A DNA stretch of 64,000 bases, taken from contig JAZSPC010000052.1 of assembly GCA_045537285.1 (NCBI GenBank), positions 1 to 64,000 of the forward strand, in the 5' to 3' direction. Positions 1-6,865 of the stretch are shown here, in pieces. The notes beneath the pieces are model-generated. The model made no database searches and was not told where the DNA came from. It was given only the letters and a program-made list of their open reading frames with translations. Position numbers and translations under genes: made by a program. This DNA comes from HGM13634 sp045537285 (lineage in GTDB: Bacteria > Bacillota > Clostridia > TANB77 > CAG-508). The first letter of the stretch is position 1. Every line of letters begins with the position of its first letter.

Positions 1-10
1 ATTAGAATGG

Positions 11-191
11 ATTTAACATCTTTAACATTAATAACTAATTTATTTTTAAACGCAAAAAAGACAGGTAAATATTTTACCTATCTTTTATTCGTATATTTAA
101 TAAAGCATATTCTATGCTTGCTTCTTTTTTATTTATTAAATCACCTTGTGTGTGTGTGTGTGTGTGTGTGTGTACTCTTGCAACGGTTTCA
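11..191. repeat. Dispersed repeat, copy A (CA-repeat microgene unit)
   Basis: This stretch is nearly identical to 22344..22515 in the same orientation. The shared part covers a terminator hairpin, a small reading frame on the minus strand and an uninterrupted (GT)13 tract at 148..173; the other copy has (GT)11. The two copies otherwise differ by scattered substitutions, and similarity fades within about 20 bases beyond the limits given. I infer duplication of a whole small transcription unit. Further copies elsewhere in the genome are likely but cannot be seen here. Confidence 0.85.
60..82 (-). terminator. Intrinsic terminator of the copy A microgene
   Basis: Read on the minus strand, GATAGGTAAA pairs with TTTACCTGTC around a three-base loop and a T run follows. 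The one imperfect position is a U-G wobble on the minus strand but a C-A mismatch on the plus strand, so the hairpin works better for the minus transcript. The stop codon of the microgene lies inside the stem. Confidence 0.7.
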
Positions 192-196
192 GCCAT
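74..196 (-). CDS. Microprotein with a His-Thr dinucleotide-repeat tract, in-frame copy
   Basis: A 40-residue frame too short for most gene callers. It starts at an ATG preceded by GAGGAACGAAAA. The N-terminus reads MAETVARV, followed by four His-Thr pairs encoded by an (AC)13 tract. The C-terminus reads QGDLINKKEASIEYALLNIR and ends IKDR. The whole unit has a promoter (238..266), a ribosome binding site and a terminator. The second copy (22464..22526) keeps the same C-terminal codons, but its (AC)11 tract puts them out of frame. Tract length therefore decides whether the conserved tail is translated. I recognise no family and no function is known to me. It is transcribed divergently from the coiled-coil gene at 403. 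Whether it is a true microprotein or a regulatory leader is open. Confidence 0.6.
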   Translation of the reverse strand: MAETVARVHTHTHTHTQGDLINKKEASIEYALLNIRIKDR

Positions 197-237
197 TTTT
201 CGTTCCTCACTTTTCTTTTGTATTTTTATTTGATATT

Positions 238-266
238 ATTTTATACTTTCCCTTTTTAAATGTCAA
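238..266 (-). promoter_or_regulatory. Sigma-A promoter of the copy A microgene
   Basis: On the minus strand TTGACA is followed after 17 bases by TAAAAT, about 40 bases upstream of the microgene start. Confidence 0.7.
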
Positions 267-341
267 CACTTTATTACTAAATATTTACTATTTTTTAATT
301 TCAAAATATTATAAAATTATTTATATTTTTAAGATTTATTA

Positions 342-370
342 TTGACTTTTTGATGCATGATTAATATAAT
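342..370 (+). promoter_or_regulatory. Sigma-A promoter of the coiled-coil gene
   Basis: TTGACT and TATAAT are separated by 17 bases, about 33 bases before the start codon at 403. The paralogue at 30996..31457 has an equally good promoter at the same distance. Confidence 0.75.
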
Positions 371-402
371 ACATTTACATTAATTGTAAGGAGGTGAAAT
401 TT

Positions 403-870
403 ATGTCAGTAGAATTTGAAAAAGTAGTTTTGAAAAAATTAAAAGTATTAGATGAATTAAAAGTAGAAGTTGGTAATCTTTCTAAAAAAGTAGGACAATT
501 AGAAGATAAGGTTGATAACAATACAGCTTCAATAAGCAATCTTACTGAAAGGGTTGATAACAACACAACTCTAATTAACAATCTTACTGAAAAGGTTGAT
601 AACAACACAATTCTAATTAACAATCTTACTAAGGATGTACGTGATACACAAGACATTCTTAAAATTCAAGGTCAAAATTTAGCGAAATTCGAACACGAAT
701 GTATGTTAAAACTAAATGCATTATTTGATTCTTTCGTATCAAATTCTGAAAGCCATGCTGTTTTTAGTAAATTTATTGCTCAATTAAACGCAGAAAGTTT
801 TGATTACAGACAAAGAATTTCAAAATTAGAAGATTATTTCAGAAGTTCTAAAATTTTAGCTACTAACTAA
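403..870 (+). CDS. Coiled-coil protein with 14-residue repeats (paralogue of 30996..31457)
   Basis: A 155-residue soluble protein with no signal peptide or membrane segment. The start is the ATG after AAGGAGGTGAAATTT; an upstream GTG in the same frame lies inside the ribosome binding site and is rejected. The N-terminal half is heptad-rich. It contains three 14-residue repeats of the type VDNNTxLINNLTEK (about residues 37-78), an ideal two-heptad unit. The C-terminal part (FDYRQRISKLEDYFRSSKIL) matches the end of the 153-residue protein at 30996..31457 (FNHDIRISVLEDYSKNAKLF). The two share promoter spacing and a related downstream hairpin, so they are duplicated cassettes. An oligomeric scaffold or adaptor is plausible but not shown. 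Confidence 0.75.
   Translation: MSVEFEKVVLKKLKVLDELKVEVGNLSKKVGQLEDKVDNNTASISNLTERVDNNTTLINNLTEKVDNNTILINNLTKDVRDTQDILKIQGQNLAKFEHECMLKLNALFDSFVSNSESHAVFSKFIAQLNAESFDYRQRISKLEDYFRSSKILATN
511..636 (+). repeat. Three 42-bp tandem repeats inside the coiled-coil gene
   Basis: Units start at 511, 553 and 595, each beginning GTTGATAACAA. They are in frame (14 codons, two heptads), so gain or loss of a unit would lengthen or shorten the coiled coil without a frameshift. Confidence 0.85.
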
Positions 871-900
871 TTTTAATTTTTTCAAAAATTTTCACAAAAC

Positions 901-956
901 AAAAGCCCGCTTATATAAATTATTGATTATTTAATAACTTATATAAGCGGGCTTTT
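901..956. terminator. Long bidirectional terminator hairpin
   Basis: A perfect 18-bp inverted repeat (901..918 and 939..956) with a 20-base loop, A-rich on one side and T-rich on the other. It lies between the convergent coiled-coil gene and tsf. A close relative occurs at 30924..30974, after the paralogous coiled-coil gene. Confidence 0.85.
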
Positions 957-974
957 AATGTTTTATTTATATTC

Positions 975-1853
975 TTATTTTATTTGTTTCATTACTTCTT
1001 CTGCAAAGTTTTCTTCTTTTTTCTCGATTCCTTCACCTTTTTCAAATCTAGCATATCTTACTATTTTTGCATTTTTAGAAGCAACTAATTCTTTAACTTT
1101 CATATCTGGATTTTTAACGAATTCTTGCTCTACTAAGCATATTTCGCTATAAAATTTTCCAACTCTTCCTAAAACTATTTTTTCAGCTATTGCTTCTGGT
1201 TTTCCTTCATTCATAGCTTGTGCTTTTAGGATTTCCATTTCTTTTTCTAGTCTGTCGGCTGGAACTGATTCTTTATCTAAGAATTCTGGTCTTGCAGCAG
1301 CTATTTGCATACAAATATCTTTTGCAAGTTCAGTATCTCCACCTTCTAATTCTACTAAAACACCTATTTTTCCATCTCCATGGATATATGATTCTACTAA
1401 TCCTGCTCCTTCGAATCTTTCGAATCTTCTTATTGACATATTTTCACCTATTGTAGCTATTTTGTTTGTTAAAACTTCATTTACAGTTTTAGTTTCATCA
1501 TTTATAAATGTTTGAGCTAATAATTCTTCTACATCTTTTGGAGCTTTTATAGCTACTTGTTTTGCTATATCATTAGCAAATGTTCTAAATTCTTCATTTT
1601 TAGCAACGAAATCTGTTTCTGCATTTATTTCAGCAACAGCTCCTACTTTACCATCTTCTGATACAAATGCTGTAACTAAACCTTCTGCTGCAACTCTATC
1701 AGATTTTTTAGCAGCTTTTGCTATTCCTCTTTCTCTTAATAATTCGATAGCTTTTTCCATATCTCCATCAGTTTCTGTTAAAACTTTTTTACAGTCCATC
1801 ATTCCTGCACCAGTTTTTTCTCTTAAATCTTTTACTTGGCTTGCTGTAATCAT
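975..1853 (-). CDS. tsf: Translation elongation factor Ts
   Basis: EF-Ts (292 residues) is the guanine nucleotide exchange factor that regenerates EF-Tu-GTP in the cytoplasm. The N-terminal UBA-like part (MITASQVKDLREKTGAGMMDCKKVL) and the conserved TDFVAKNEEF stretch (around residues 80-90) are clear. The length is normal for the family. The start has AAAGGAGG upstream. It lies 89 bases downstream of rpsB on the same strand, the usual rpsB-tsf operon, and both are probably transcribed from the promoter at 2830..2858. It is terminated by the hairpin at 901..956. Confidence 0.97.
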   Translation of the reverse strand: MITASQVKDLREKTGAGMMDCKKVLTETDGDMEKAIELLRERGIAKAAKKSDRVAAEGLVTAFVSEDGKVGAVAEINAETDFVAKNEEFRTFANDIAKQVAIKAPKDVEELLAQTFINDETKTVNEVLTNKIATIGENMSIRRFERFEGAGLVESYIHGDGKIGVLVELEGGDTELAKDICMQIAAARPEFLDKESVPADRLEKEMEILKAQAMNEGKPEAIAEKIVLGRVGKFYSEICLVEQEFVKNPDMKVKELVASKNAKIVRYARFEKGEGIEKKEENFAEEVMKQIK

Positions 1854-1942
1854 ATTACTAATTCCTCCTTTAATAATCTTTTGAATTTTTATTTAAATAT
1901 AGGCGGCAGATTTAAACTATGCCGCCTTAATATATTCTTAAA

Positions 1943-2716
1943 TTATTCTTCTACTATTTCTTCGCTGTTTGAAACAACTTCTTCCATAGATTCTTCTTTG
2001 TTTTCTTCTGAATCAACAGTTAAATCTATTGCTTCACCTTGTTTTGCTTCTATAACAGCATTAGCTATTACTTGTGCTATTAATTTTACTGAACGAATAG
2101 CATCATCATTTCCTGGTATTACATAGTCGATATTTTCTGGGCTACAGTTTGTATCTACTAATCCTACTACTGGAATATTTAATTTATTAGCTTCTTTTAT
2201 AGCTATTTCTTCTTTTTTAGAATCTACTATGAATATTACTCCTGGTAATTCTTCCATATCTTTGATTCCACCTAAGTTAGTTTCTAATTTAGCCATTTCT
2301 TTCTTTAAAAGAATAACTTCTTTTTTAGGTAATACTTCAAAAGTACCATCTTGTTCCATAGCTTCTAATTTTTTAAGTCTTTCAACTCTTGTTCTAATTG
2401 TTTTGAAGTTAGTTAACATTCCTCCTAACCATCTTTGATCAATGTAGAACATTCCACAAGTTATTGCTGCTTCTTTCATGCATTCTTGTGCTTGTTTTTT
2501 AGTTCCTACAAATAGAACATTTTTTCCTGCTTCAACTTGTTCTCTAACGAATGCATATGCTTCGTCAATTTTCTTTGAAGTCTTTTGTAAATCGATGATG
2601 TGGATTCCGTTTCTAGCTTGGAAAATGTACTCAGACATTTTAGGATCCCATCTTCTTGTTTGATGCCCAAAATGAATATCTGCTTCTAGTAATTGTTTCA
2701 TTGCAACTACTGCCAT
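1943..2716 (-). CDS. rpsB: 30S ribosomal protein S2
   Basis: S2 (257 residues) binds the 30S subunit at the head-body junction. The N-terminus MAVVAMKQLLEADIHFGHQT and the RWLGGMLTNFKTIRTR motif are typical. The last 25-30 residues form an acidic Glu-rich tail (EENKEESMEEVVSNSEEIVEE) beyond the folded core. Such tails vary between Firmicutes, and L19 in this window also has one. The start has AAAAGGAGG upstream. It is first gene of the rpsB-tsf operon. The 5' leader at 2745..2809 can form alternative hairpins and may mediate feedback control by S2. Confidence 0.97.
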   Translation of the reverse strand: MAVVAMKQLLEADIHFGHQTRRWDPKMSEYIFQARNGIHIIDLQKTSKKIDEAYAFVREQVEAGKNVLFVGTKKQAQECMKEAAITCGMFYIDQRWLGGMLTNFKTIRTRVERLKKLEAMEQDGTFEVLPKKEVILLKKEMAKLETNLGGIKDMEELPGVIFIVDSKKEEIAIKEANKLNIPVVGLVDTNCSPENIDYVIPGNDDAIRSVKLIAQVIANAVIEAKQGEAIDLTVDSEENKEESMEEVVSNSEEIVEE

Positions 2717-2744
2717 TTTAAATTCCTCCTTTTAGTTTCACTTC

Positions 2745-2809
2745 CACAAGGTTTACGTTAGGTTACCAACCTAAGATCTTAGGCACTAGGATTAACTGAC
2801 CTTATGTGT
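2745..2809 (-). promoter_or_regulatory. Structured leader of rpsB-tsf, candidate autoregulatory RNA
   Basis: On the minus strand an outer stem pairs ACACATAAGGT with ACCTTGTG, with a bulge. Inside it, the sequence CCTAA-GATC-TTAGG-TTGGTAA-CCTAA allows the central TTAGG to pair either with the upstream CCTAA (2770..2783 hairpin) or with the downstream one (2758..2774 hairpin). The two hairpins exclude each other, as in a switch. Autoregulation by S2 is known in other bacteria. I infer that role here but did not recognise a named RNA family. Confidence 0.45.
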
Positions 2810-2829
2810 AATTTTTTAATAACCATTAG

Positions 2830-2858
2830 ATTATACCAGAAATCAATTGTAATTGCAA
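2830..2858 (-). promoter_or_regulatory. Sigma-A promoter of rpsB-tsf
   Basis: TTGCAA, 17 bases, TATAAT on the minus strand, just upstream of the structured leader. This leaves a 5' UTR of about 105 bases. Confidence 0.7.
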
Positions 2859-2891
2859 TACTTTTTTATATATTTTTCTAATTCTTTTACA

Positions 2892-2920
2892 TTGCATTTA
2901 CATAATTAGTATGATATAAT
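2892..2920 (+). promoter_or_regulatory. Sigma-A promoter of the PfkB-family kinase gene
   Basis: TTGCAT, 17 bases, TATAAT on the plus strand, about 100 bases before the start codon. The rest of the gap to 3020 shows no other clear signal. Confidence 0.6.
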
Positions 2921-3019
2921 CTTATAAACATTATTTTATTAATTTCAAACTTTATTTAGTTTGAAGCAAATCTAATGTTTACCCTATTATCTTAATAATT
3001 TAATTAAAGGAGAAATATT

Positions 3020-4048
3020 ATGTTTAATGAAGCTTTTGAAGTCGTATCCTTAGGAGAAATCATATGTAGACTTTCTCCTTCTGACCGTAACGAGCGGTTA
3101 TCTCGTTGTGATGAATTCAAACGTCAAATAGGTGGTGCTGAATTAAATGTTGTTACAGCACTTTCAAACGTAGGTCTTCGTACAGGAATGATTACAAAAA
3201 TACCTGATAATGATTTGGGTGTTTATGTCAAAAATTCTTTGCGCTCCTTCGGTGTAAGTGATGACTTATTAATTTACGATCACTCAGATGACGCAAGGCT
3301 TGCTATCTATTACTCAGAAGCAGGCGCTTACCCCAGAAAGCCCAGTGTAGTATATGACAGAAAGAACTCTTCTTTCTGTAATTTAAAATTAGAAGATATT
3401 GATTCTGATATGTTCAATTCTTCTAAGGTATTCCATACAACCGGAATCACTCTTGCACTGGGAGAACAAATACGAAAAAATACAATTGAAATAATTAAGC
3501 GTTTTCATCAAGCAGGAGTAAAAATATCGTTTGATGTAAATTTCAGAGCTAATTTATGGGATGAAACCTTAGCACGTGAAACCATAACTGAAATTTTACC
3601 TTATGTAGATATTTTCTTCTGTTCAGAAGAAACTGCTAATAAGACCTTCAAAAAGACTGGTCCTATCGAGGAAATTCTTAGAGAATTTTCAAGAGATTTC
3701 AATATTCCTATCGTATGTTCTACTAAAAGAACTGTACATTCACCAAAATTGCATTCTTTTACATCTTATGTATATGATGCAAATACCGATACCGTATATA
3801 CCGAAGAACCTTACAATAACATAGACGTTATTGACCGTATAGGAAGTGGCGATGCTTACATTGCGGGTGTTCTTTATGGACTTATCAGTAACAATTATGA
3901 TTGTTTTAAGGCACTTCAATATGGTAACGCTTTCAGTGTTTTAAAGAACACCATTCCCGGTGATACATTATGTAGTAGCTTAGCAGAAATCAACTCTATA
4001 ATAGCTACTCATAACGGTACAGGTTCTACTTCGGAAATAAACCGATAA
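3020..4048 (+). CDS. PfkB-family sugar kinase, probably 2-keto-3-deoxygluconate kinase
   Basis: A 342-residue ribokinase-fold kinase. The N-terminal IGGAELNVVTALSNVGL is the sugar-binding glycine motif, and the C-terminal RIGSGDAYIAGVLYGL carries the catalytic Asp and anion hole (G[AS]GD). Similarity to KDG kinases of the Entner-Doudoroff/uronate pathway is the best fit. Fructokinase is the alternative. It stands alone, with its own promoter and terminator and no other sugar-acid genes nearby. The gene uses more CGT and CCC codons than its neighbours, which may mean horizontal transfer. The start has AAAGGAG seven bases upstream. Confidence 0.85.
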   Translation: MFNEAFEVVSLGEIICRLSPSDRNERLSRCDEFKRQIGGAELNVVTALSNVGLRTGMITKIPDNDLGVYVKNSLRSFGVSDDLLIYDHSDDARLAIYYSEAGAYPRKPSVVYDRKNSSFCNLKLEDIDSDMFNSSKVFHTTGITLALGEQIRKNTIEIIKRFHQAGVKISFDVNFRANLWDETLARETITEILPYVDIFFCSEETANKTFKKTGPIEEILREFSRDFNIPIVCSTKRTVHSPKLHSFTSYVYDANTDTVYTEEPYNNIDVIDRIGSGDAYIAGVLYGLISNNYDCFKALQYGNAFSVLKNTIPGDTLCSSLAEINSIIATHNGTGSTSEINR

Positions 4049-4073
4049 ACTTAAAAAAGATAATAGGTAATTT

Positions 4074-4102
4074 AAAAGGAAGTCAAATTTGGCTTCCTTT
4101 TT
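4074..4102 (+). terminator. Terminator after the sugar kinase gene
   Basis: AAAAGGAAG pairs with CTTCCTTTT across a short loop, followed by a T-rich run. Confidence 0.75.
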
Positions 4103-4174
4103 CTTTTATATAAATATTCACCTTATTCGTATTTTTTCTTTTTACCTTAATATATTTATATTGGAGGTTATTTT

Positions 4175-4723
4175 ATGAAAGATGATAAAAGCTTTTCTAA
4201 GTTTCAAATTTTCTCAACTATTTTTTCATTAATATTAGGAGTAGTACTTCACTTTGCATATGAATGGTCTGTCAACAATATTTTTGTAGGATTATTTAGT
4301 GCTGTTAATGAAAGTACTTGGGAACATTTAAAACTAATATTTTTTCCTATGTTAATTACTTTAATTGTTGGATACATTATTTTTAAAAATGATTTTCCAA
4401 GTTATATATGTGCTAAAACAATTGGTATTATTAGCGCTATGCTTTTTACTATTATATTTTTCTATACATACACTGGAATTATTGGTACAAATTATGATTT
4501 TCTAAATATAGCTACATTTATCATTGCAGTTATCTTAGGAGAATATATAACATATATACTAACATTTAATCATATAGATTGTAATAAATCATCTAGCATT
4601 ATTATATTAATTTTACTTACTTTTGCTTTCCTAATTTTTACTTTTAATCCCCCAAAAATTAATTTATTTAAAAGTCCTATTGATAACTCTTATGGCATAC
4701 AAAAAGCTTTTAGTTCTCTCTAA
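4175..4723 (+). CDS. Multi-pass membrane protein, DUF6512-like
   Basis: A 182-residue integral membrane protein with about five hydrophobic segments. The stretch LHFAYEWSVNNIFVGLFSAVNESTWEH, containing NEST-WEH between the first two segments, is characteristic of a small Firmicute family that I recall as DUF6512; that name is from memory. No function is known to me. The start has TTGGAGG upstream. It is monocistronic and convergent with tsaC, sharing the hairpin at 4702..4731, which overlaps its last codons. Confidence 0.75.
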   Translation: MKDDKSFSKFQIFSTIFSLILGVVLHFAYEWSVNNIFVGLFSAVNESTWEHLKLIFFPMLITLIVGYIIFKNDFPSYICAKTIGIISAMLFTIIFFYTYTGIIGTNYDFLNIATFIIAVILGEYITYILTFNHIDCNKSSSIIILILLTFAFLIFTFNPPKINLFKSPIDNSYGIQKAFSSL

Positions 4724-4731
4724 AAGCTTTT
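4702..4731. terminator. Bidirectional terminator between the membrane protein gene and tsaC
   Basis: AAAAGCTTTTAG and CTAAAAGCTTTT form a perfect 12-bp stem with a six-base loop, between convergent genes. Confidence 0.75.
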
Positions 4732-4739
4732 ATCTTCTA

Positions 4740-5378
4740 CTATTTATACCTATTACAAACCTCTTCTATTTGTTCTTTTGTAATAGAACCTTCTCTTAAT
4801 ATATGTGGTACACCATCTATTACTTGTACAATAGTAGAAGCAACACCTATTTTACTTTTACCGCCATCTATATAGCAATCCACATTTTCTTTAAATTCAT
4901 CTATAATAGTATTTAATTCTGTTCCACTTGGATGACCTGATATATTAGCACTAGGTGCAGCTATCGGAACGCCTCCATATTCTATTAATCTTAAAGCAAT
5001 TTCATTTTCTGGCATACGAACCCCAACAGTACTTCCACCAGCAGTCACTATATCTGGCACATTATCTTTTTTATTTAAAATAATTGTTAATGGACCTGGA
5101 AAAAACTCTTTTATTAAAACATATTCCATATCAGTTATATCTTTTGCTAATTGTTCTATCATTTCTACATTACTTACTAGTAAGCTAATTGCTTTATCTA
5201 CTGGCCTTTGCTTTACTTTGTATAACCTTTTTACTGCATCTTTATCTAAGCCATTTGCGCCTATACCATATACTGTTTCTGTTGGAAATACAACTATTCC
5301 ACAATTTTTAATTATCTCAGCCACATCTTTTAATTTTGTATAATCTTTATCTTCTCTTAAATCTAAATATTTTTGCAT
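4740..5378 (-). CDS. tsaC: L-threonylcarbamoyladenylate synthase
   Basis: A 212-residue Sua5/YciO/YrdC-domain protein. It makes threonylcarbamoyl-AMP from threonine, bicarbonate and ATP for the t6A37 modification of ANN-decoding tRNAs. Clear motifs are VFPTETVYGIGANG near the N-terminus, KQRPVDKAISLLV, and GVPIAAPSANISGHPSGT. It lacks the C-terminal Sua5 domain, so it is the short TsaC form. The partner TsaE is encoded at 53982..54404; TsaB and TsaD are not in the window. The start has AAGGAAAATAAA upstream. Confidence 0.93.
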   Translation of the reverse strand: MQKYLDLREDKDYTKLKDVAEIIKNCGIVVFPTETVYGIGANGLDKDAVKRLYKVKQRPVDKAISLLVSNVEMIEQLAKDITDMEYVLIKEFFPGPLTIILNKKDNVPDIVTAGGSTVGVRMPENEIALRLIEYGGVPIAAPSANISGHPSGTELNTIIDEFKENVDCYIDGGKSKIGVASTIVQVIDGVPHILREGSITKEQIEEVCNRYK

Positions 5379-5433
5379 TTTATTTTCCTTTTAATAATTT
5401 ATACTAAATATTTTAACATAATTATATAGAAAA

Positions 5434-5460
5434 AGAAAGCTTTTAAAATTAAAGCTTTCT
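5434..5460 (-). terminator. Terminator of the cotJ operon
   Basis: AGAAAGCTTT pairs with AAAGCTTTCT with a seven-base loop. On the minus strand a T run follows directly after cotJC. Confidence 0.75.
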
Positions 5461-5467
5461 CTTTTTA

Positions 5468-6115
5468 CTAGTTACATCCACAATCATTTTTTGATGAAAT
5501 AACATTGTTATCTCTATCTACTAAATTGTTTAAATTATTCATATAGAATTTCTTTTGTGCTAATTTATCTTGAACTCCACGAAGAGCTTCACCAAATCTT
5601 TGGAAGTGAACTATTTCTCTTTCTCTTAGGAATTTTAATGGATCTATAACATCTGGATCATCTGCACATAAATCTATTAATTTTTCATAAGTTGCTCTTG
5701 CTTTTTGTTCAGCAGCTAAATCTTCTTGTAAATCCGCTATTGGATCACCTTTTACAGCTAATACAGCTGCATTAAATGGCCAACCAGCAGCAGCCTGAGG
5801 ATATACTCCATTTCCATGGTCTGTATAATATGCACCTAATCCTGCTCTTTCCATCTCCTCAGGTGATACACCATCTGTTAATTGGTGTACTATTGTTCCT
5901 ACCATTTCTAAGTGAGCAAGTTCCTCTGTACCTATATCATTTAATATAGCTTTTGATTTTTGGTCTGGCATACCAAATCTTTGAGATAAATATCTAAGTG
6001 ATGCTGCAAGTTCGCCATCAGGTCCTCCATATTGAGATATTATAAACTTTGCAAGTCTTGGATTTTTATTTTTAACATTTATTGGATATTCCAATGTTTT
6101 GTGATAATTCCACAT
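5468..6115 (-). CDS. cotJC: Spore coat protein CotJC, manganese catalase family
   Basis: CotJC (215 residues) belongs to the Mn-catalase (ferritin-like) family and is an inner spore-coat component in Bacillus and Clostridioides. The metal-ligand helices are visible as GTEELAHLEMVG (about residues 64-75), DLAAEQKARATYE and REREIVHFQRFGEAL. The length is typical. The C-terminus ends in NDCGCN. It is the last gene of cotJA-cotJB-cotJC, three bases after cotJB. In B. subtilis the operon is transcribed by sigma-E in the mother cell, and the same is likely here. Confidence 0.95.
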   Translation of the reverse strand: MWNYHKTLEYPINVKNKNPRLAKFIISQYGGPDGELAASLRYLSQRFGMPDQKSKAILNDIGTEELAHLEMVGTIVHQLTDGVSPEEMERAGLGAYYTDHGNGVYPQAAAGWPFNAAVLAVKGDPIADLQEDLAAEQKARATYEKLIDLCADDPDVIDPLKFLREREIVHFQRFGEALRGVQDKLAQKKFYMNNLNNLVDRDNNVISSKNDCGCN

Positions 6116-6117
6116 AA

Positions 6118-6390
6118 TTAACAGTCACTTCTCCTTTCCCATGGCCATGGTTCTTCTAGCCATCTCCATTTGTTACATGGATAGTTTATTGTTAATGGTC
6201 CATATACTTTTTGATATTTATCCATTAAATCTTTTAAAATATTTGCATAATGTCTGTGTAAGCATAAAGCTTTTTCATCTTCTGGATGAGTGTCTAAATA
6301 AAGGCCTAATTCTATTATTGAAAATTGATATTCTTTAATCTTACATAACATTTCTTCTTGTCTCATATCATCACAATCATAATTATTCAT
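6118..6390 (-). CDS. cotJB: Spore coat protein CotJB
   Basis: A 90-residue protein with the CotJB-type helix-rich middle (LGLYLDTHPEDEKALCLHRHYANILKDL) and a C-terminal segment rich in Pro, Trp and aromatics (LTINYPCNKWRWLEEPWPWE) that is highly characteristic. It is a small coat protein associated with CotJC. Its start codon overlaps the cotJA stop (TAATG), giving translational coupling. Identification rests on sequence pattern and gene order. Confidence 0.92.
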   Translation of the reverse strand: MNNYDCDDMRQEEMLCKIKEYQFSIIELGLYLDTHPEDEKALCLHRHYANILKDLMDKYQKVYGPLTINYPCNKWRWLEEPWPWERRSDC

Positions 6391-6743
6391 TATTTATTAC
6401 ACCCCTCTCCTATTTTATTAGTCATCTTAATAAACTCAATTTCTTCTATTGATTGATTTGGGCAATAAGGACTAACTAATTCTGGAAATATAGTTCCTTT
6501 CTTTAAACCGACTTCTGGTCTAAAAACTTGATTCATTTGTTGAATTGGAACATAGCTTTGTGCATACATTGGATATTCTGGAAAACCGTTATAATCTTCA
6601 TCATATCCGCAGCTACATGCATCTGTTTCATAGTGGTAATTACTAACATCATAGCAGTTTTCTTCTAAGTCACATTTATCATATTCCATAGAAGGACAAT
6701 TGTTGTAATTTTTGAAACATTTGCTACATTTTCTATAAAACAT
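6390..6743 (-). CDS. cotJA: Spore coat-associated protein CotJA-like
   Basis: A 117-residue protein whose C-terminal half (YAQSYVPIQQMNQVFRPEVGLKKGTIFPELVSPY) is the conserved CotJA motif. The N-terminal half is Cys-rich (CSKCFKNYNNCPSMEYDKCDLEENC) and longer than in B. subtilis CotJA. That extension could support disulphide cross-linking or metal binding, which is inference. It is the first gene of the operon, preceded by AAAGGAGG. The upstream region holds no clear sigma-A promoter, consistent with sporulation control. Confidence 0.9.
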   Translation of the reverse strand: MFYRKCSKCFKNYNNCPSMEYDKCDLEENCYDVSNYHYETDACSCGYDEDYNGFPEYPMYAQSYVPIQQMNQVFRPEVGLKKGTIFPELVSPYCPNQSIEEIEFIKMTNKIGEGCNK

Positions 6744-6817
6744 ATTTATTCCTCCTTTAAATAAGTTTATAGTATATATTATGACTTTTTTCTACAAAGT
6801 GTTAATGAAATACAAAA

Positions 6818-6842
6818 ACAGACCAACTTCAAATTGGTCTGT
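6818..6842 (-). terminator. Terminator of pyk
   Basis: ACAGACCAA pairs with TTGGTCTGT around a seven-base loop, with TTTTTG following on the minus strand. Confidence 0.8.
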
Positions 6843-6865
6843 TATATATTTTTTAATATATTAAA

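Noticed and set aside
148..173. GT tract as a Z-DNA element or assembly artefact only
   Set aside because: Z-DNA potential is real but does not explain the flanking conserved codons, ribosome binding site and terminator. A miscounted repeat is possible and is listed as a check.
7..345. Plus-strand frame of 112 codons containing a Cys-Val run
   Set aside because: The run comes from the GT tract; there is no ribosome binding site and the composition is Phe/Leu/Tyr-heavy. The minus strand holds a complete small transcription unit instead.
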